Under the pieces are notes generated by a model that had not been told where the DNA came from, did not search any database, and was given only the letters and a program-made list of their open reading frames with translations. Of a stretch of 45,924 nt of DNA, positions 1 through 7,852 are shown in pieces (the stretch's first letter is position 1; each line of letters opens with the position of its first letter). A program made the position numbers and the translations under genes. The DNA comes from an uncultured Bacteroides sp. (GTDB lineage: Bacteria > Bacteroidota > Bacteroidia > Bacteroidales > Bacteroidaceae): NCBI RefSeq assembly GCF_959029255.1, contig NZ_CAUFUE010000034.1, positions 1-45,924 of the forward strand, read 5' to 3'.

Positions 1-13
1 TAAAATAAATTCA

Positions 14-21
14 TAGCTTTG
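14..21 (+). promoter_or_regulatory. TAnnTTTG -7 box upstream of MFS gene
   Basis: TAGCTTTG matches the Bacteroides -7 consensus TAnnTTTG and lies 30 nt before the start codon. The -33 region falls outside the window, so this is only half a promoter. Confidence 0.5.
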
Positions 22-50
22 CATGTAACCCTAACCAATCTACTAAGATA

Positions 51-1199
51 ATGAGTAACTATCACAAAAATTTGGTCTTCATAGCCGCTTGTATCGGAAT
101 GTGTTTCTTCGGAGTTTCGATGATTACGTTGGGCTCGGTATTGCCGTCGCTAGTTATAAAACTGGGCTTAAACAGTTTGCAGACCGTTTCACTTGTGACA
201 TTCCTGCCGTTCGGCATGCTGGTGGGGTCACTGGTTTTCGGCCCCATTGTAGACCGCTTCGGACACAAGGCATTGCTCGTACCCAGTTGCATCATCGTAT
301 TGCTGGGGATGGAAGGACTCGCCTTCTTTGAAAATATTTCCATGCTGCAAGTTTCCATCATCGGCATCGGCCTGGGCGGGGGTATCCTGAACGGAGAGAC
401 GAACGCATTGGTGGCAGATATCTCGGAAGAGGCGGAAAAGGGTTCCCGGCTTAGTTTCCTGGGTATGTTCTACGGACTGGGCGCATTGGGTATCCCTATG
501 TTGCTGGGTATCTTGTCGGAGCATTTCACCTACGAAGTAATTTTACAGGGCATCGGCATCATCATGCTGGCGGCTATCCTGTTCTGCATCCCCATACGCT
601 TCCCGGCGCCGAAACAGGCACAAGGTTTTCCCATAAAGGAAGGGGTGGGGTTGCTGAAAGAGAGTAGTTTGTTGCTGTTCAGCTTCATTCTGTTTTTCCA
701 AAGCGGCATTGAGGGTGTTTGCAACAACTGGTCAACGAGTTATTTCGGGAAGGCAACAGACATCCCCGCCGACCGCGCATTGTTGGCACTGACTTGTATG
801 ATGGTGGGATTGACGGTGGCACGCATCCTCCAGGTCGTTATCTTCAAGAAAGTAAAACCGGAAAAGGTGTTGCCTTATAGTCTTGTCCTGACTGCCATCG
901 GTTTCGGCCTGCTGATATTTTCACCGGACTTTATCCGGGCTGCCATCGGCATGACGATAGTGGGTGCAGGGTTATCGGCAACTTATCCTGTCATATTGAG
1001 TCTCATCGGTAACCGCTATCCTTCCCTGTCGGGAACGGCCTTCAGCGTGGCGCTCGCCATAGCTCTCGTAGGACAGACTGCGATGAATGGATTGATGGGA
1101 GTCATAGCGCGAAATGCTGACGGCATCAAGTTATATCCGTACCTGATGATAGCCTCACTCATCATCATGCTTCTCTTGTTCAGACGTTCGCTCAAATAA
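51..1199 (+). CDS. MFS transporter
   Basis: A 382-residue inner-membrane protein made almost entirely of hydrophobic segments, consistent with the 12 helices of a major facilitator superfamily permease. The loop after the second helix carries the MFS motif A pattern (GPIVDRFGHKALL, near residues 64-76), and a conserved Gly-rich helix with GNAL/GETNAL-like character follows at about residue 115. Length fits the family (about 380-420). The fold resembles sugar or metabolite MFS permeases of Bacteroidota, but nothing visible fixes the substrate. It stands alone: the next gene has its own -7 box. The start is the ATG preceded by a TAnnTTTG box 30 nt upstream. Confidence 0.85.
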   Translation: MSNYHKNLVFIAACIGMCFFGVSMITLGSVLPSLVIKLGLNSLQTVSLVTFLPFGMLVGSLVFGPIVDRFGHKALLVPSCIIVLLGMEGLAFFENISMLQVSIIGIGLGGGILNGETNALVADISEEAEKGSRLSFLGMFYGLGALGIPMLLGILSEHFTYEVILQGIGIIMLAAILFCIPIRFPAPKQAQGFPIKEGVGLLKESSLLLFSFILFFQSGIEGVCNNWSTSYFGKATDIPADRALLALTCMMVGLTVARILQVVIFKKVKPEKVLPYSLVLTAIGFGLLIFSPDFIRAAIGMTIVGAGLSATYPVILSLIGNRYPSLSGTAFSVALAIALVGQTAMNGLMGVIARNADGIKLYPYLMIASLIIMLLLFRRSLK

Positions 1200-1236
1200 A
1201 AATAAGTCAGTACTTCGCTATTTCTTTTCATTGTTG

Positions 1237-1244
1237 TATATTTG
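1237..1244 (+). promoter_or_regulatory. TAnnTTTG -7 box for dipeptidyl peptidase gene
   Basis: TATATTTG, an exact match to the Bacteroides -7 consensus, 43 nt before the preferred ATG at 1287. This position supports ATG 1287 over the upstream in-frame TTG-type start at 1242, which would lie inside the box. Confidence 0.55.
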
Positions 1245-1286
1245 TTCCGAATTATCAACCATTTGGATAATATAAACATATATAAT

Positions 1287-3500
1287 ATGAAAAAGATAAG
1301 TATTGTACTTTTTTTATGTTTCTGTACCTTGACCGGTTTTGCACAAGGCGGCAGAGCACTCGACTTGAAAGGAATCGTATCCGGGGAGTTCGCTCCTGAA
1401 AACATTTCCGGCGTAATTCCTATTCCGGGAGACGGTGAGCATTATTCTCAAATGAATGCCGACCGGACACAGATTATCAAGTATTCATTCAAGACCGGCA
1501 AACCGGTAGAAGTGCTTTTCGACGCTGCTACCGCACGTGAGTGTCCGTTCAAAAAATTCGACAGTTACAGTTTCTCTCCCGACGGCAGCAAATTGCTCAT
1601 CGCCACGGAGACTACTCCCATTTACCGTCGTTCATATACTGCTGTACATTATATATATAGCCTGAAACGGAATCTGGACGGAAAAATCAATAATATTGTG
1701 GAAAAGCTTTCTGACGGGGGACCGCAGCAAGTGCCCATCTTTTCACCGGACGGCAATCAGGTGGCTTTTGTACGCGACAACAACATCTTCCTCGTAAAAC
1801 TGCTTTATGGTAACAGTGAAAGCCAGGTTACGGAAGACGGAAAACGCAACGAAGTGTTGAACGGAATCCCTGACTGGGTATATGAGGAGGAATTTTCTTT
1901 CAACCGCGCTTTGGAGTTCAGTCCCGACAGCAAGATGCTGGCATTCATCCGCTTCGATGAGCGTGAAGTGCCCTCCTACTCTTTCCCTGTATTCGCCGGA
2001 CAAGAACCTCACATTGCTCCTTACGAGAAATATCCGGGAGAGTATACTTATAAATATCCCAAAACGGGTGAAGCTAACTCTAAAGTATCCGTCCATACTT
2101 TCGACATCAAGTCCAAAGTAACCCGCAAGATAAACGTACCGCTGGATGAAGGTGGATATATTCCCCGCATCCGCTTTACGCAGGACGAAAACAAATTGGC
2201 TATCATGACGCTGAACCGACATCAAAACCAGCTGGACTTGTATTTTGCCGACCCGCGCAGCACCGTTTGCAAACTGGCTTTGCGGGATGAGAGCGATACA
2301 TATATCCGGGAGAATGTGTTCGATAATGTTATCTTCTATCCTGAAAACTTCAGCTTTGTCAGCGAGAAGAGCGGATATAATCATTTATACTGGTACAGTA
2401 TCGGTGGCAATCTGTTGAAACAGGTAACTTCCGGTCCTTACGAGGTACAGGATTTCCTGGGTTATGACCCTGAGGATGGCAGTTTTTATTATACCAGCAA
2501 CGAGGAAAGCCCCATACGTAGCGCTGTGTACAAGATTGACCGTAAAGGAAAGAAAACCAAATTGTCCGGTCAAACGGGAACGAACAGCGCGCAATTCAGT
2601 ACGAATATGAAGTACTTTATGAACCGCTACTCCAGTGTGGACACACCTACGGTTATCACACTGAATGACAATACGGGTAAGACTTTGACTACACTGGTTG
2701 ATAATGCCGCTCTGAAACAGAAAATCAACGGATATGCCATGCCTAAGAAAGAGTTCTTCAGTTTCCAGACTTCAGAAGGCACTAAGCTGAATGGCTGGAT
2801 GATGAAACCGACTGATTTCTCTGCTAACAAGAAGTATCCGGTAATCATGTTCCAATATAGCGGTCCGGGTTCTCAACAAGTAGTTGATAAATTCGGTGTC
2901 AGTTGGGAAACGTACATGGCATCGCAAGGATATATCGTAGTCTGCGTGGACGGACGAGGTACGGGTGGACGCGGCGCTGAATTCGCCAAATGTACTTATC
3001 TGAACCTTGGGGTAAAAGAAGCTAAAGACCAGGTAGAAACTGCTATTTACTTGGGAAGCCTGCCGTATGTAGATAAAAACCGTATCGGCATCTGGGGATG
3101 GAGTTTCGGCGGATATATGACCATCATGAGTATGAGTGAAGGTACGCCGGTATTTAAAGCCGGAGCAGCTGTTGCCGCCGTTACGGACTGGAACTATTAT
3201 GATACTGTATATGGGGAACGTTTCATGCGTACTCCGAAAGAAAATGCTGAGGGGTACAAGGCTTCTTCGGCTTTCACCCGTGCCAATAAGTTGAATGGTA
3301 ACCTGTTGTTGGTTCACGGAATGGCTGATGACAATGTACATTTCCAAAATTGCGCGGAATATGCCGAACAGCTGGTACAACTTGGAAAACAATTCGAGAT
3401 GCAGGTTTATACGAATCGCAACCACGGTATTTATGGTGGCAATACGCGCTTGCATCTTTATACGAAGTTAACGAATTTCTTTAACAGGGAGTTAAAATGA
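1287..3500 (+). CDS. Dipeptidyl peptidase IV (S9B prolyl peptidase), exported
   Basis: A 737-residue serine peptidase that removes Xaa-Pro dipeptides from peptide N-termini, probably in the periplasm. The N-terminus MKKISIVLFLCFCTLTGFAQ is a signal peptide, which fixes the start at 1287; an open frame runs upstream to 1242 but would bury it. Residues about 60-450 are beta-propeller repeats with several FSPDG strands. The C-terminal alpha/beta hydrolase carries the nucleophile in GWSFGG (Ser606), acid in MADDN (Asp681) and His713 in NHGIYGG; the spacing (75 and 32) matches DPP IV. The conserved Glu pair YEEEFS of the N-terminal anchor motif is also present. Its TGA stop is the first codon of the hairpin element that follows. 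Confidence 0.93.
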   Translation: MKKISIVLFLCFCTLTGFAQGGRALDLKGIVSGEFAPENISGVIPIPGDGEHYSQMNADRTQIIKYSFKTGKPVEVLFDAATARECPFKKFDSYSFSPDGSKLLIATETTPIYRRSYTAVHYIYSLKRNLDGKINNIVEKLSDGGPQQVPIFSPDGNQVAFVRDNNIFLVKLLYGNSESQVTEDGKRNEVLNGIPDWVYEEEFSFNRALEFSPDSKMLAFIRFDEREVPSYSFPVFAGQEPHIAPYEKYPGEYTYKYPKTGEANSKVSVHTFDIKSKVTRKINVPLDEGGYIPRIRFTQDENKLAIMTLNRHQNQLDLYFADPRSTVCKLALRDESDTYIRENVFDNVIFYPENFSFVSEKSGYNHLYWYSIGGNLLKQVTSGPYEVQDFLGYDPEDGSFYYTSNEESPIRSAVYKIDRKGKKTKLSGQTGTNSAQFSTNMKYFMNRYSSVDTPTVITLNDNTGKTLTTLVDNAALKQKINGYAMPKKEFFSFQTSEGTKLNGWMMKPTDFSANKKYPVIMFQYSGPGSQQVVDKFGVSWETYMASQGYIVVCVDGRGTGGRGAEFAKCTYLNLGVKEAKDQVETAIYLGSLPYVDKNRIGIWGWSFGGYMTIMSMSEGTPVFKAGAAVAAVTDWNYYDTVYGERFMRTPKENAEGYKASSAFTRANKLNGNLLLVHGMADDNVHFQNCAEYAEQLVQLGKQFEMQVYTNRNHGIYGGNTRLHLYTKLTNFFNRELK

Positions 3501-3618
3501 TAATTTAATGAAGAACTAAGAATGAAGAATGAAGAATTACCTTGCGGCGTACTTGCATAGCGCAGCCAAATTCTTCATTCTTCATTCTTAGTTCTTCATT
3601 TCCCTAAATTCCCATTTA
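3498..3618. repeat. Intergenic hairpin element A with perfect 32-bp inverted repeat
   Basis: Arms 3507-3538 and 3569-3600 are perfect reverse complements (32 bp), built from GAAGAAT-type repeats, around a 30-nt GC-richer loop. The left edge TGATAATTTA starts at the stop codon of the peptidase gene and the right edge is TAAATTCCCATTTA, just before lipA. The same two edges frame the larger element at 29106-29473. As RNA it would form a very stable hairpin between the two genes, but it has no U-tract. It may be a non-autonomous mobile element or an mRNA processing or stability hairpin. Confidence 0.8.
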
Positions 3619-3627
3619 TATATCACC

Positions 3628-4497
3628 ATGACAAACAGAGTACGTAAACCGGAATGGCTTAAAATAAGCATCGGAGCAAACGAACGTTATACCGAGACTA
3701 AACGTATAGTAGAATCTCACTGCCTGCATACTATTTGCAGTAGTGGGCGTTGCCCCAATATGGGTGAGTGCTGGGGAAGAGGTACCGCCACTTTTATGAT
3801 TGGCGGTAACATTTGTACCCGTTGTTGCAAGTTCTGCAATACAGAAACCGGAAAGCCCTTGCCGCTTGATTCGCAAGAACCTACACACGTGGCAGAATCT
3901 ATTGACTTGATGAAGCTCTCTCATGCAGTCATCACATCCGTAGACCGGGATGATCTGCCTGACCTTGGAGCTGCACATTGGGCGCAAACTATCCGTGAAA
4001 TCAAACGTATTAATCCGGAAACTACCGTAGAGGTATTGATACCCGATTTTCAGGGACGAAAGGAGCTTATTGCACAAGTCATCGAGGCCAAGCCTGAAAT
4101 CATTTCCCATAACATGGAAACGGTGAAACGTATCAGCCCACTGGTACGCAGTGCCGCCCGTTATGAAACAAGTCTTGAAGTGCTACGCCAGATAGCGGAA
4201 AGTGGTACAACTACCAAATCGGGTATCATGGTGGGACTGGGGGAAACTCCGGAAGAAGTAGAAGAACTGATGGACGACTTACGTCAAGTAGATTGTCATA
4301 TTCTGACAATCGGACAATATCTTCAACCTACACATAAGCACTATCCTGTAGCAGAGTATGTAACTCCTGCTCAATTCAACATTTACAAACAAATGGGATT
4401 GGAAAAAGGATTTAAGCAAGTAGAAAGCGCTCCTTTGGTCCGTTCCTCCTATCATGCCGAAAAATCAGCCCTTTACATACAAAAAAGAATGAAATAA
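3628..4497 (+). CDS. lipA: Lipoyl synthase
   Basis: Radical-SAM enzyme that inserts two sulfurs into protein-bound octanoyl groups to give lipoyl cofactors of the 2-oxoacid dehydrogenases and glycine cleavage system; cytoplasmic. The two diagnostic cysteine sets are complete: the auxiliary cluster CX4CX5C (Cys37, Cys42, Cys48) and the radical-SAM cluster CX3CX2C (Cys63, Cys67, Cys70). The C-terminal RSSYHAE motif holds the serine that ligates the auxiliary cluster. Length 289 is usual for LipA. The start ATG lies 28 nt after the hairpin arm. No lipB neighbour is visible. Confidence 0.97.
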   Translation: MTNRVRKPEWLKISIGANERYTETKRIVESHCLHTICSSGRCPNMGECWGRGTATFMIGGNICTRCCKFCNTETGKPLPLDSQEPTHVAESIDLMKLSHAVITSVDRDDLPDLGAAHWAQTIREIKRINPETTVEVLIPDFQGRKELIAQVIEAKPEIISHNMETVKRISPLVRSAARYETSLEVLRQIAESGTTTKSGIMVGLGETPEEVEELMDDLRQVDCHILTIGQYLQPTHKHYPVAEYVTPAQFNIYKQMGLEKGFKQVESAPLVRSSYHAEKSALYIQKRMK

Positions 4498-4553
4498 AGA
4501 ACATTTAGCCATAGCTGATTGTTAATAATAGAAAACGACAAAATAATACGATA

Positions 4554-5678
4554 ATGGGTCAGCAAAGAGTTCTATCATCTCAATTCAATATGTCATTAGG
4601 ATATATTCCTGTTATTATATCCATTACACTATGCGAATTCATAGACCAAGACATAGCAATCTACATCGGTACGGGTGTGGGGTTACTCTACAGTTCTATT
4701 ACTTGGATAAACAGAAGCGCACACATTCCCAAAATCATCCTCTATTGTACAACAGGAATGCTATTGTTACTGACAATAACCACTTTCTTTATTTCTAATT
4801 ATTGCCCTAATGAAATGTCTCCGTTTACTTTGGAAATCAGTGCCATCATTCCACCGCTGGTAATCTATCTTAACCGGAAACGTTTCCTAAGTTATCATTC
4901 CTCACAAACAAATAAGTGCAGCAAGCAGTTCTTTGCCCAAGGAGCCGAAGCAGCTATTGTTTCAGCACGTGTCTTGCTGATTATCAGCTTCCTGCATCTA
5001 TTCATCATTTTAATTTCCGCCTTAATTAGTTATCCGATAGGCGATACTCTTTGCTATATATTATTCCGAATCAGTCCGCCGTGTGTATTCATATTGAGCA
5101 TCTTGTTCAATCAATTCGGTATCTACTATTTCAACAAGGTGATGAAATATACGGTTTTTGTGCCGATAGTCGATAAAAAAGGGAATGTTTTAGGAAAAGC
5201 AATGGCTTCAGAAGCCATAAATCACAAGAATGATTACATCAATCCGGTAATCCGTATTGCTGTAGCTTCGCACGGCATGCTGTATCTTCTTCCACGACCG
5301 CAATGTTCCTCTCTTGAAAAGGGGAAAATGGATTTACTCATGGAGAGTTATCTCCTGTATGGCGAAACATTGGAACAAGGCGTTGAACGAATGCTGCAAC
5401 AGACACTTCCCACAGCTCCACGCCAGAATTTGCACTTCAACCTTATGTATCCATTCGAAAATGAAGTAACCAACCGTTTGATTTATCTCTTTACTCTGGA
5501 CTTGGATGATGACTCCATATTATGCAATAAAACCTTTAAAGGCGGAAAACTTTGGACTTTCCAACAGATAGAACATAACTTATACCGTAATTTCTTCAGT
5601 AGTTGTTTCGAATATGAATTCGAACATCTCAAAGCAATTATTAATACAAGAGAGAAATATAAGGATGCTATCTCATAA
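4554..5678 (+). CDS. Membrane protein with degenerate Nudix-like C-terminal domain
   Basis: A 374-residue protein I do not recognise by name. Residues about 10-195 contain around six hydrophobic segments in two groups (10-110 and 135-195). From about residue 200 the sequence becomes soluble: a VPIVDKKGNVLGKA strand-turn like the first strand of Nudix domains, then IRIAVASHGMLYLLPRP, then GETLEQGVERMLQQTL (about 269-284), which sits where a Nudix box would be. The catalytic REXXEE residues are absent, so if it is a Nudix fold it is probably not a hydrolase. It starts 56 nt after lipA and could be co-transcribed. Nudix assignment is inference from pattern only. Confidence 0.6.
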   Translation: MGQQRVLSSQFNMSLGYIPVIISITLCEFIDQDIAIYIGTGVGLLYSSITWINRSAHIPKIILYCTTGMLLLLTITTFFISNYCPNEMSPFTLEISAIIPPLVIYLNRKRFLSYHSSQTNKCSKQFFAQGAEAAIVSARVLLIISFLHLFIILISALISYPIGDTLCYILFRISPPCVFILSILFNQFGIYYFNKVMKYTVFVPIVDKKGNVLGKAMASEAINHKNDYINPVIRIAVASHGMLYLLPRPQCSSLEKGKMDLLMESYLLYGETLEQGVERMLQQTLPTAPRQNLHFNLMYPFENEVTNRLIYLFTLDLDDDSILCNKTFKGGKLWTFQQIEHNLYRNFFSSCFEYEFEHLKAIINTREKYKDAIS

Positions 5679-5710
5679 AGTATTCAGTTTTAAGAATTAA
5701 ACTCATATTA

Positions 5711-5789
5711 TATATAACTTTGCAAGTTAACAACTTTAAAAAAAATATTCTTCAAACTTTCGTTCAAATAATATATTTATATAACTTTG
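5711..5789 (+). promoter_or_regulatory. Two identical -7 boxes in tandem upstream of ECF sigma gene
   Basis: The 12-mer TATATAACTTTG occurs at 5711-5722 and again at 5778-5789, 67 bp apart; each contains TAACTTTG, an exact TAnnTTTG match. The gap to the sigma gene start is about 124 nt, leaving an AT-rich leader. The rest of the 234-bp gap (5679-5912) holds no gene that I can support. Confidence 0.5.
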
Positions 5790-5912
5790 TTTCTAATATA
5801 AAATAGTGGTGACAATTAGTAATGATATATAATCCGTCAATACACAGTCACTAATATTGCCATTAATTATTAAGAAATCAATTAATAATAGAACAAAGAA
5901 CTGGTTTGATTT

Positions 5913-6443
5913 ATGTATTTTGAAAATCATAGAGCAGATATGGATGAGCGTTATTTTAAACGTTTTGTTGAATCATACTCGAATGATTTGCTTTATTATG
6001 CGAGATATCTCTCCCGTTCCAAAGAAGAAGCAGAAGAAATTGTGAGTGATGTATTTTTTGAAGTTTGGCAGAACAGAGCAAAAATAAATGAAATACAAAA
6101 TATAAAAGCATGGTTACTCACCATCACGCACAATAAAGCCATCTCTTATTTACGGAAAAAAGAGAACCTCAACTCACCTGTTTCATGGGATGAAATAGGT
6201 GATAATACCCTACCCGATAATCTGCAAACTCCCGATGAGCAATTAATTAGTAAGGAAGAGATGAATCGAATCAACCGTATTATTAATAGTCTTCCTCCCC
6301 GATGCAAACAAGTCTTCATTCTAGCGAAGATAGAAAAACTAGTCTATAAGGAAATCGCAGAAATTTTAGGTATTTCCGTCAAGACGATTAACATCCACGT
6401 AGCCAAAGCTTTAGAATTAATTTCTGAAGGTCTAAAAAAATAA
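5913..6443 (+). CDS. ECF RNA polymerase sigma factor, FecI-like
   Basis: A 176-residue sigma-70 family ECF factor. Region 2 (about residues 14-82) includes the ARYLSRSKEEAEEIVSDVFFEVWQNR core-binding and -10 recognition helices; region 4 (about 122-172) is a helix-turn-helix around LPPRCKQVFILAKIEKLVYKEIAEILGISVKTINIHVAKALE. Together with the FecR gene 72 bp downstream and a SusC with STN domain, this is the trans-envelope signalling arrangement known from Bacteroides host-glycan loci. The protein would direct transcription of the downstream operon when released by the anti-sigma. An alternative in-frame ATG at 5940 (MDERYF) would give a protein of more usual N-terminal length. Confidence 0.93.
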   Translation: MYFENHRADMDERYFKRFVESYSNDLLYYARYLSRSKEEAEEIVSDVFFEVWQNRAKINEIQNIKAWLLTITHNKAISYLRKKENLNSPVSWDEIGDNTLPDNLQTPDEQLISKEEMNRINRIINSLPPRCKQVFILAKIEKLVYKEIAEILGISVKTINIHVAKALELISEGLKK

Positions 6444-6515
6444 ATCAAAAAAAGTTCGTTTCCGAATAGGAGATTTTAGATTTCTCTGCGTCATTTACAA
6501 TATACAGCTATATTG

Positions 6516-7694
6516 ATGAGAGAAAATAAAGAAGAAAATAATAAATACGAATCGTTAGCGTCTTTTTTGGATGAACGTTCTTCTTCTCCTGACGGGAAAC
6601 AACTTTCGGAAGAGGAATACCGTAAATTGATTTATTTATGGGACGAATGCCATCCGCCAAAATCAGAAACGGAAACTGAGGAAGTATGGGCTAAAACTCT
6701 TCAAAAGATTAAAAAGAATGATGCAGCCGTTGCCTTGTCTCCCCGGCGCCGTTCTGTTTCAATGTCTGCATGGTTTGTGGGAATAGCAGCATCAATTGTA
6801 CTTCTGATAGGAGTTGCGTTCTTCCTCACCCAAGAAAAAGAAAATCTGGATGAAGGGCTGAAAATGAAACAATACATGCTTGCAAATACTTCTGCGGATG
6901 ATGTAAAAGAGGTGACGCTGGTCGTTTCGGAAAAGAAGAAAATAGAAATAGCCAATAATTCCCAGGTGGCCTATTCAGCAACAGGACAGGTCCAAGTCAA
7001 TTCGGACAAACTGGATGATTCGGCAGCATCGGAGAAGAAAGTGGAAGAAGATAAAGAAGAATATAACCAGATAATAGTACCCAAAGGACGGCGTTCCATG
7101 ATTGTACTTGCTGATAACAGTAAAATCTGGATTAATTCCGGTAGTAAAGTGATTTATCCCCGTGCATTCAAAGAGGGGAAAAGGCAAATCTTCGTTGAAG
7201 GTGAAGTTTACTTGAAGGTTGCTCGTAACGAAAAGAAACCGTTCGTTGTAAGTACATCTAGCTTTGAAGTAGAAGTATTGGGGACATCATTCAACGTTGC
7301 CGCCTATAAAAACAGCGAAGCCTCTGTAGTGTTGGTTGAGGGTGCGGTAAACGTAAAGGATTGCCTGGAACGACATATAAAGATGCAACCTAATGAACGG
7401 GTGGCTCTAAATGAAACCGGCATCACCAAAAAAGAGAAAGTAGATGCACTTGAGTATATCCACTGGGTAGACGGTGTATGGGTATTGGATGGTAAACCAT
7501 TAAAAGAGGTACTTCGATACTTAACCGAATATTATGGACAACTGGTATATTGCGATCCGTCTATAGAAAATGAACCTTTCTATGGTAAATTGTTTCTGAA
7601 TGATGATTTGGATAAAGTGCTGGAATCAATCAAGGAAACGTTGCCTGCAACGCTCACCATGAAAGAGAGTATTATTCATAAAGATAATATCTAA
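6516..7694 (+). CDS. FecR-like anti-sigma factor
   Basis: A 392-residue inner-membrane regulator. The N-terminal cytoplasmic part (1-80) would hold the ECF sigma; one membrane helix follows (WFVGIAASIVLLIGVAFFL, about 84-103); then a charged linker to about 185; then the FecR domain (VPKGRRSMIVLADNSKIWINSGS ... EGEVYLKVARNEKKPFVVST ... VLGTSFNV); and a C-terminal DUF4974-like domain (GKPLKEVLRYLTEYYGQ to the end). The linker of about 80 residues is long for this family. The codon at 6513 is TTG directly before the ATG at 6516, so ATG is chosen. Paired with the sigma gene 72 bp upstream. Confidence 0.93.
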   Translation: MRENKEENNKYESLASFLDERSSSPDGKQLSEEEYRKLIYLWDECHPPKSETETEEVWAKTLQKIKKNDAAVALSPRRRSVSMSAWFVGIAASIVLLIGVAFFLTQEKENLDEGLKMKQYMLANTSADDVKEVTLVVSEKKKIEIANNSQVAYSATGQVQVNSDKLDDSAASEKKVEEDKEEYNQIIVPKGRRSMIVLADNSKIWINSGSKVIYPRAFKEGKRQIFVEGEVYLKVARNEKKPFVVSTSSFEVEVLGTSFNVAAYKNSEASVVLVEGAVNVKDCLERHIKMQPNERVALNETGITKKEKVDALEYIHWVDGVWVLDGKPLKEVLRYLTEYYGQLVYCDPSIENEPFYGKLFLNDDLDKVLESIKETLPATLTMKESIIHKDNI

Positions 7695-7852
7695 ATGAAA
7701 AACATATTTGTTAATCCTTTAAAAGTAAATTATGAAGAAAGAGAAAAGACAGTAGACATCCTAAAAAAAGTCGGACAATACTCCCAATATTGCCCGACCG
7801 AAAGTGATTTCAATCAAACTATTTTTTGTATAACCAAAATCAGTACGAAAGT
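7695..7852 (+). other. Leader of susC with a stem-loop
   Basis: The 158-nt gap between the anti-sigma gene and susC contains an inverted repeat, 7770-7780 pairing with 7788-7798 with one mismatch (GTCGGACAATA / TATTGCCCGAC) around a 7-nt loop. It is not followed by a U-tract, so it does not look like a terminator for the + strand. A near match to the -7 box (CATATTTG, 7703-7710) precedes it, so susC may have its own start site. Both readings are tentative. Confidence 0.35.

Noticed and set aside
1242..1286. Upstream start for the dipeptidyl peptidase
   Set aside because: Would overlap the -7 box and put 15 residues before a clear signal peptide.
7770..7798. Terminator between the anti-sigma and susC genes
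   Set aside because: Stem-loop has no following U-tract on the plus strand and an A-rich run precedes it; treated as leader structure.
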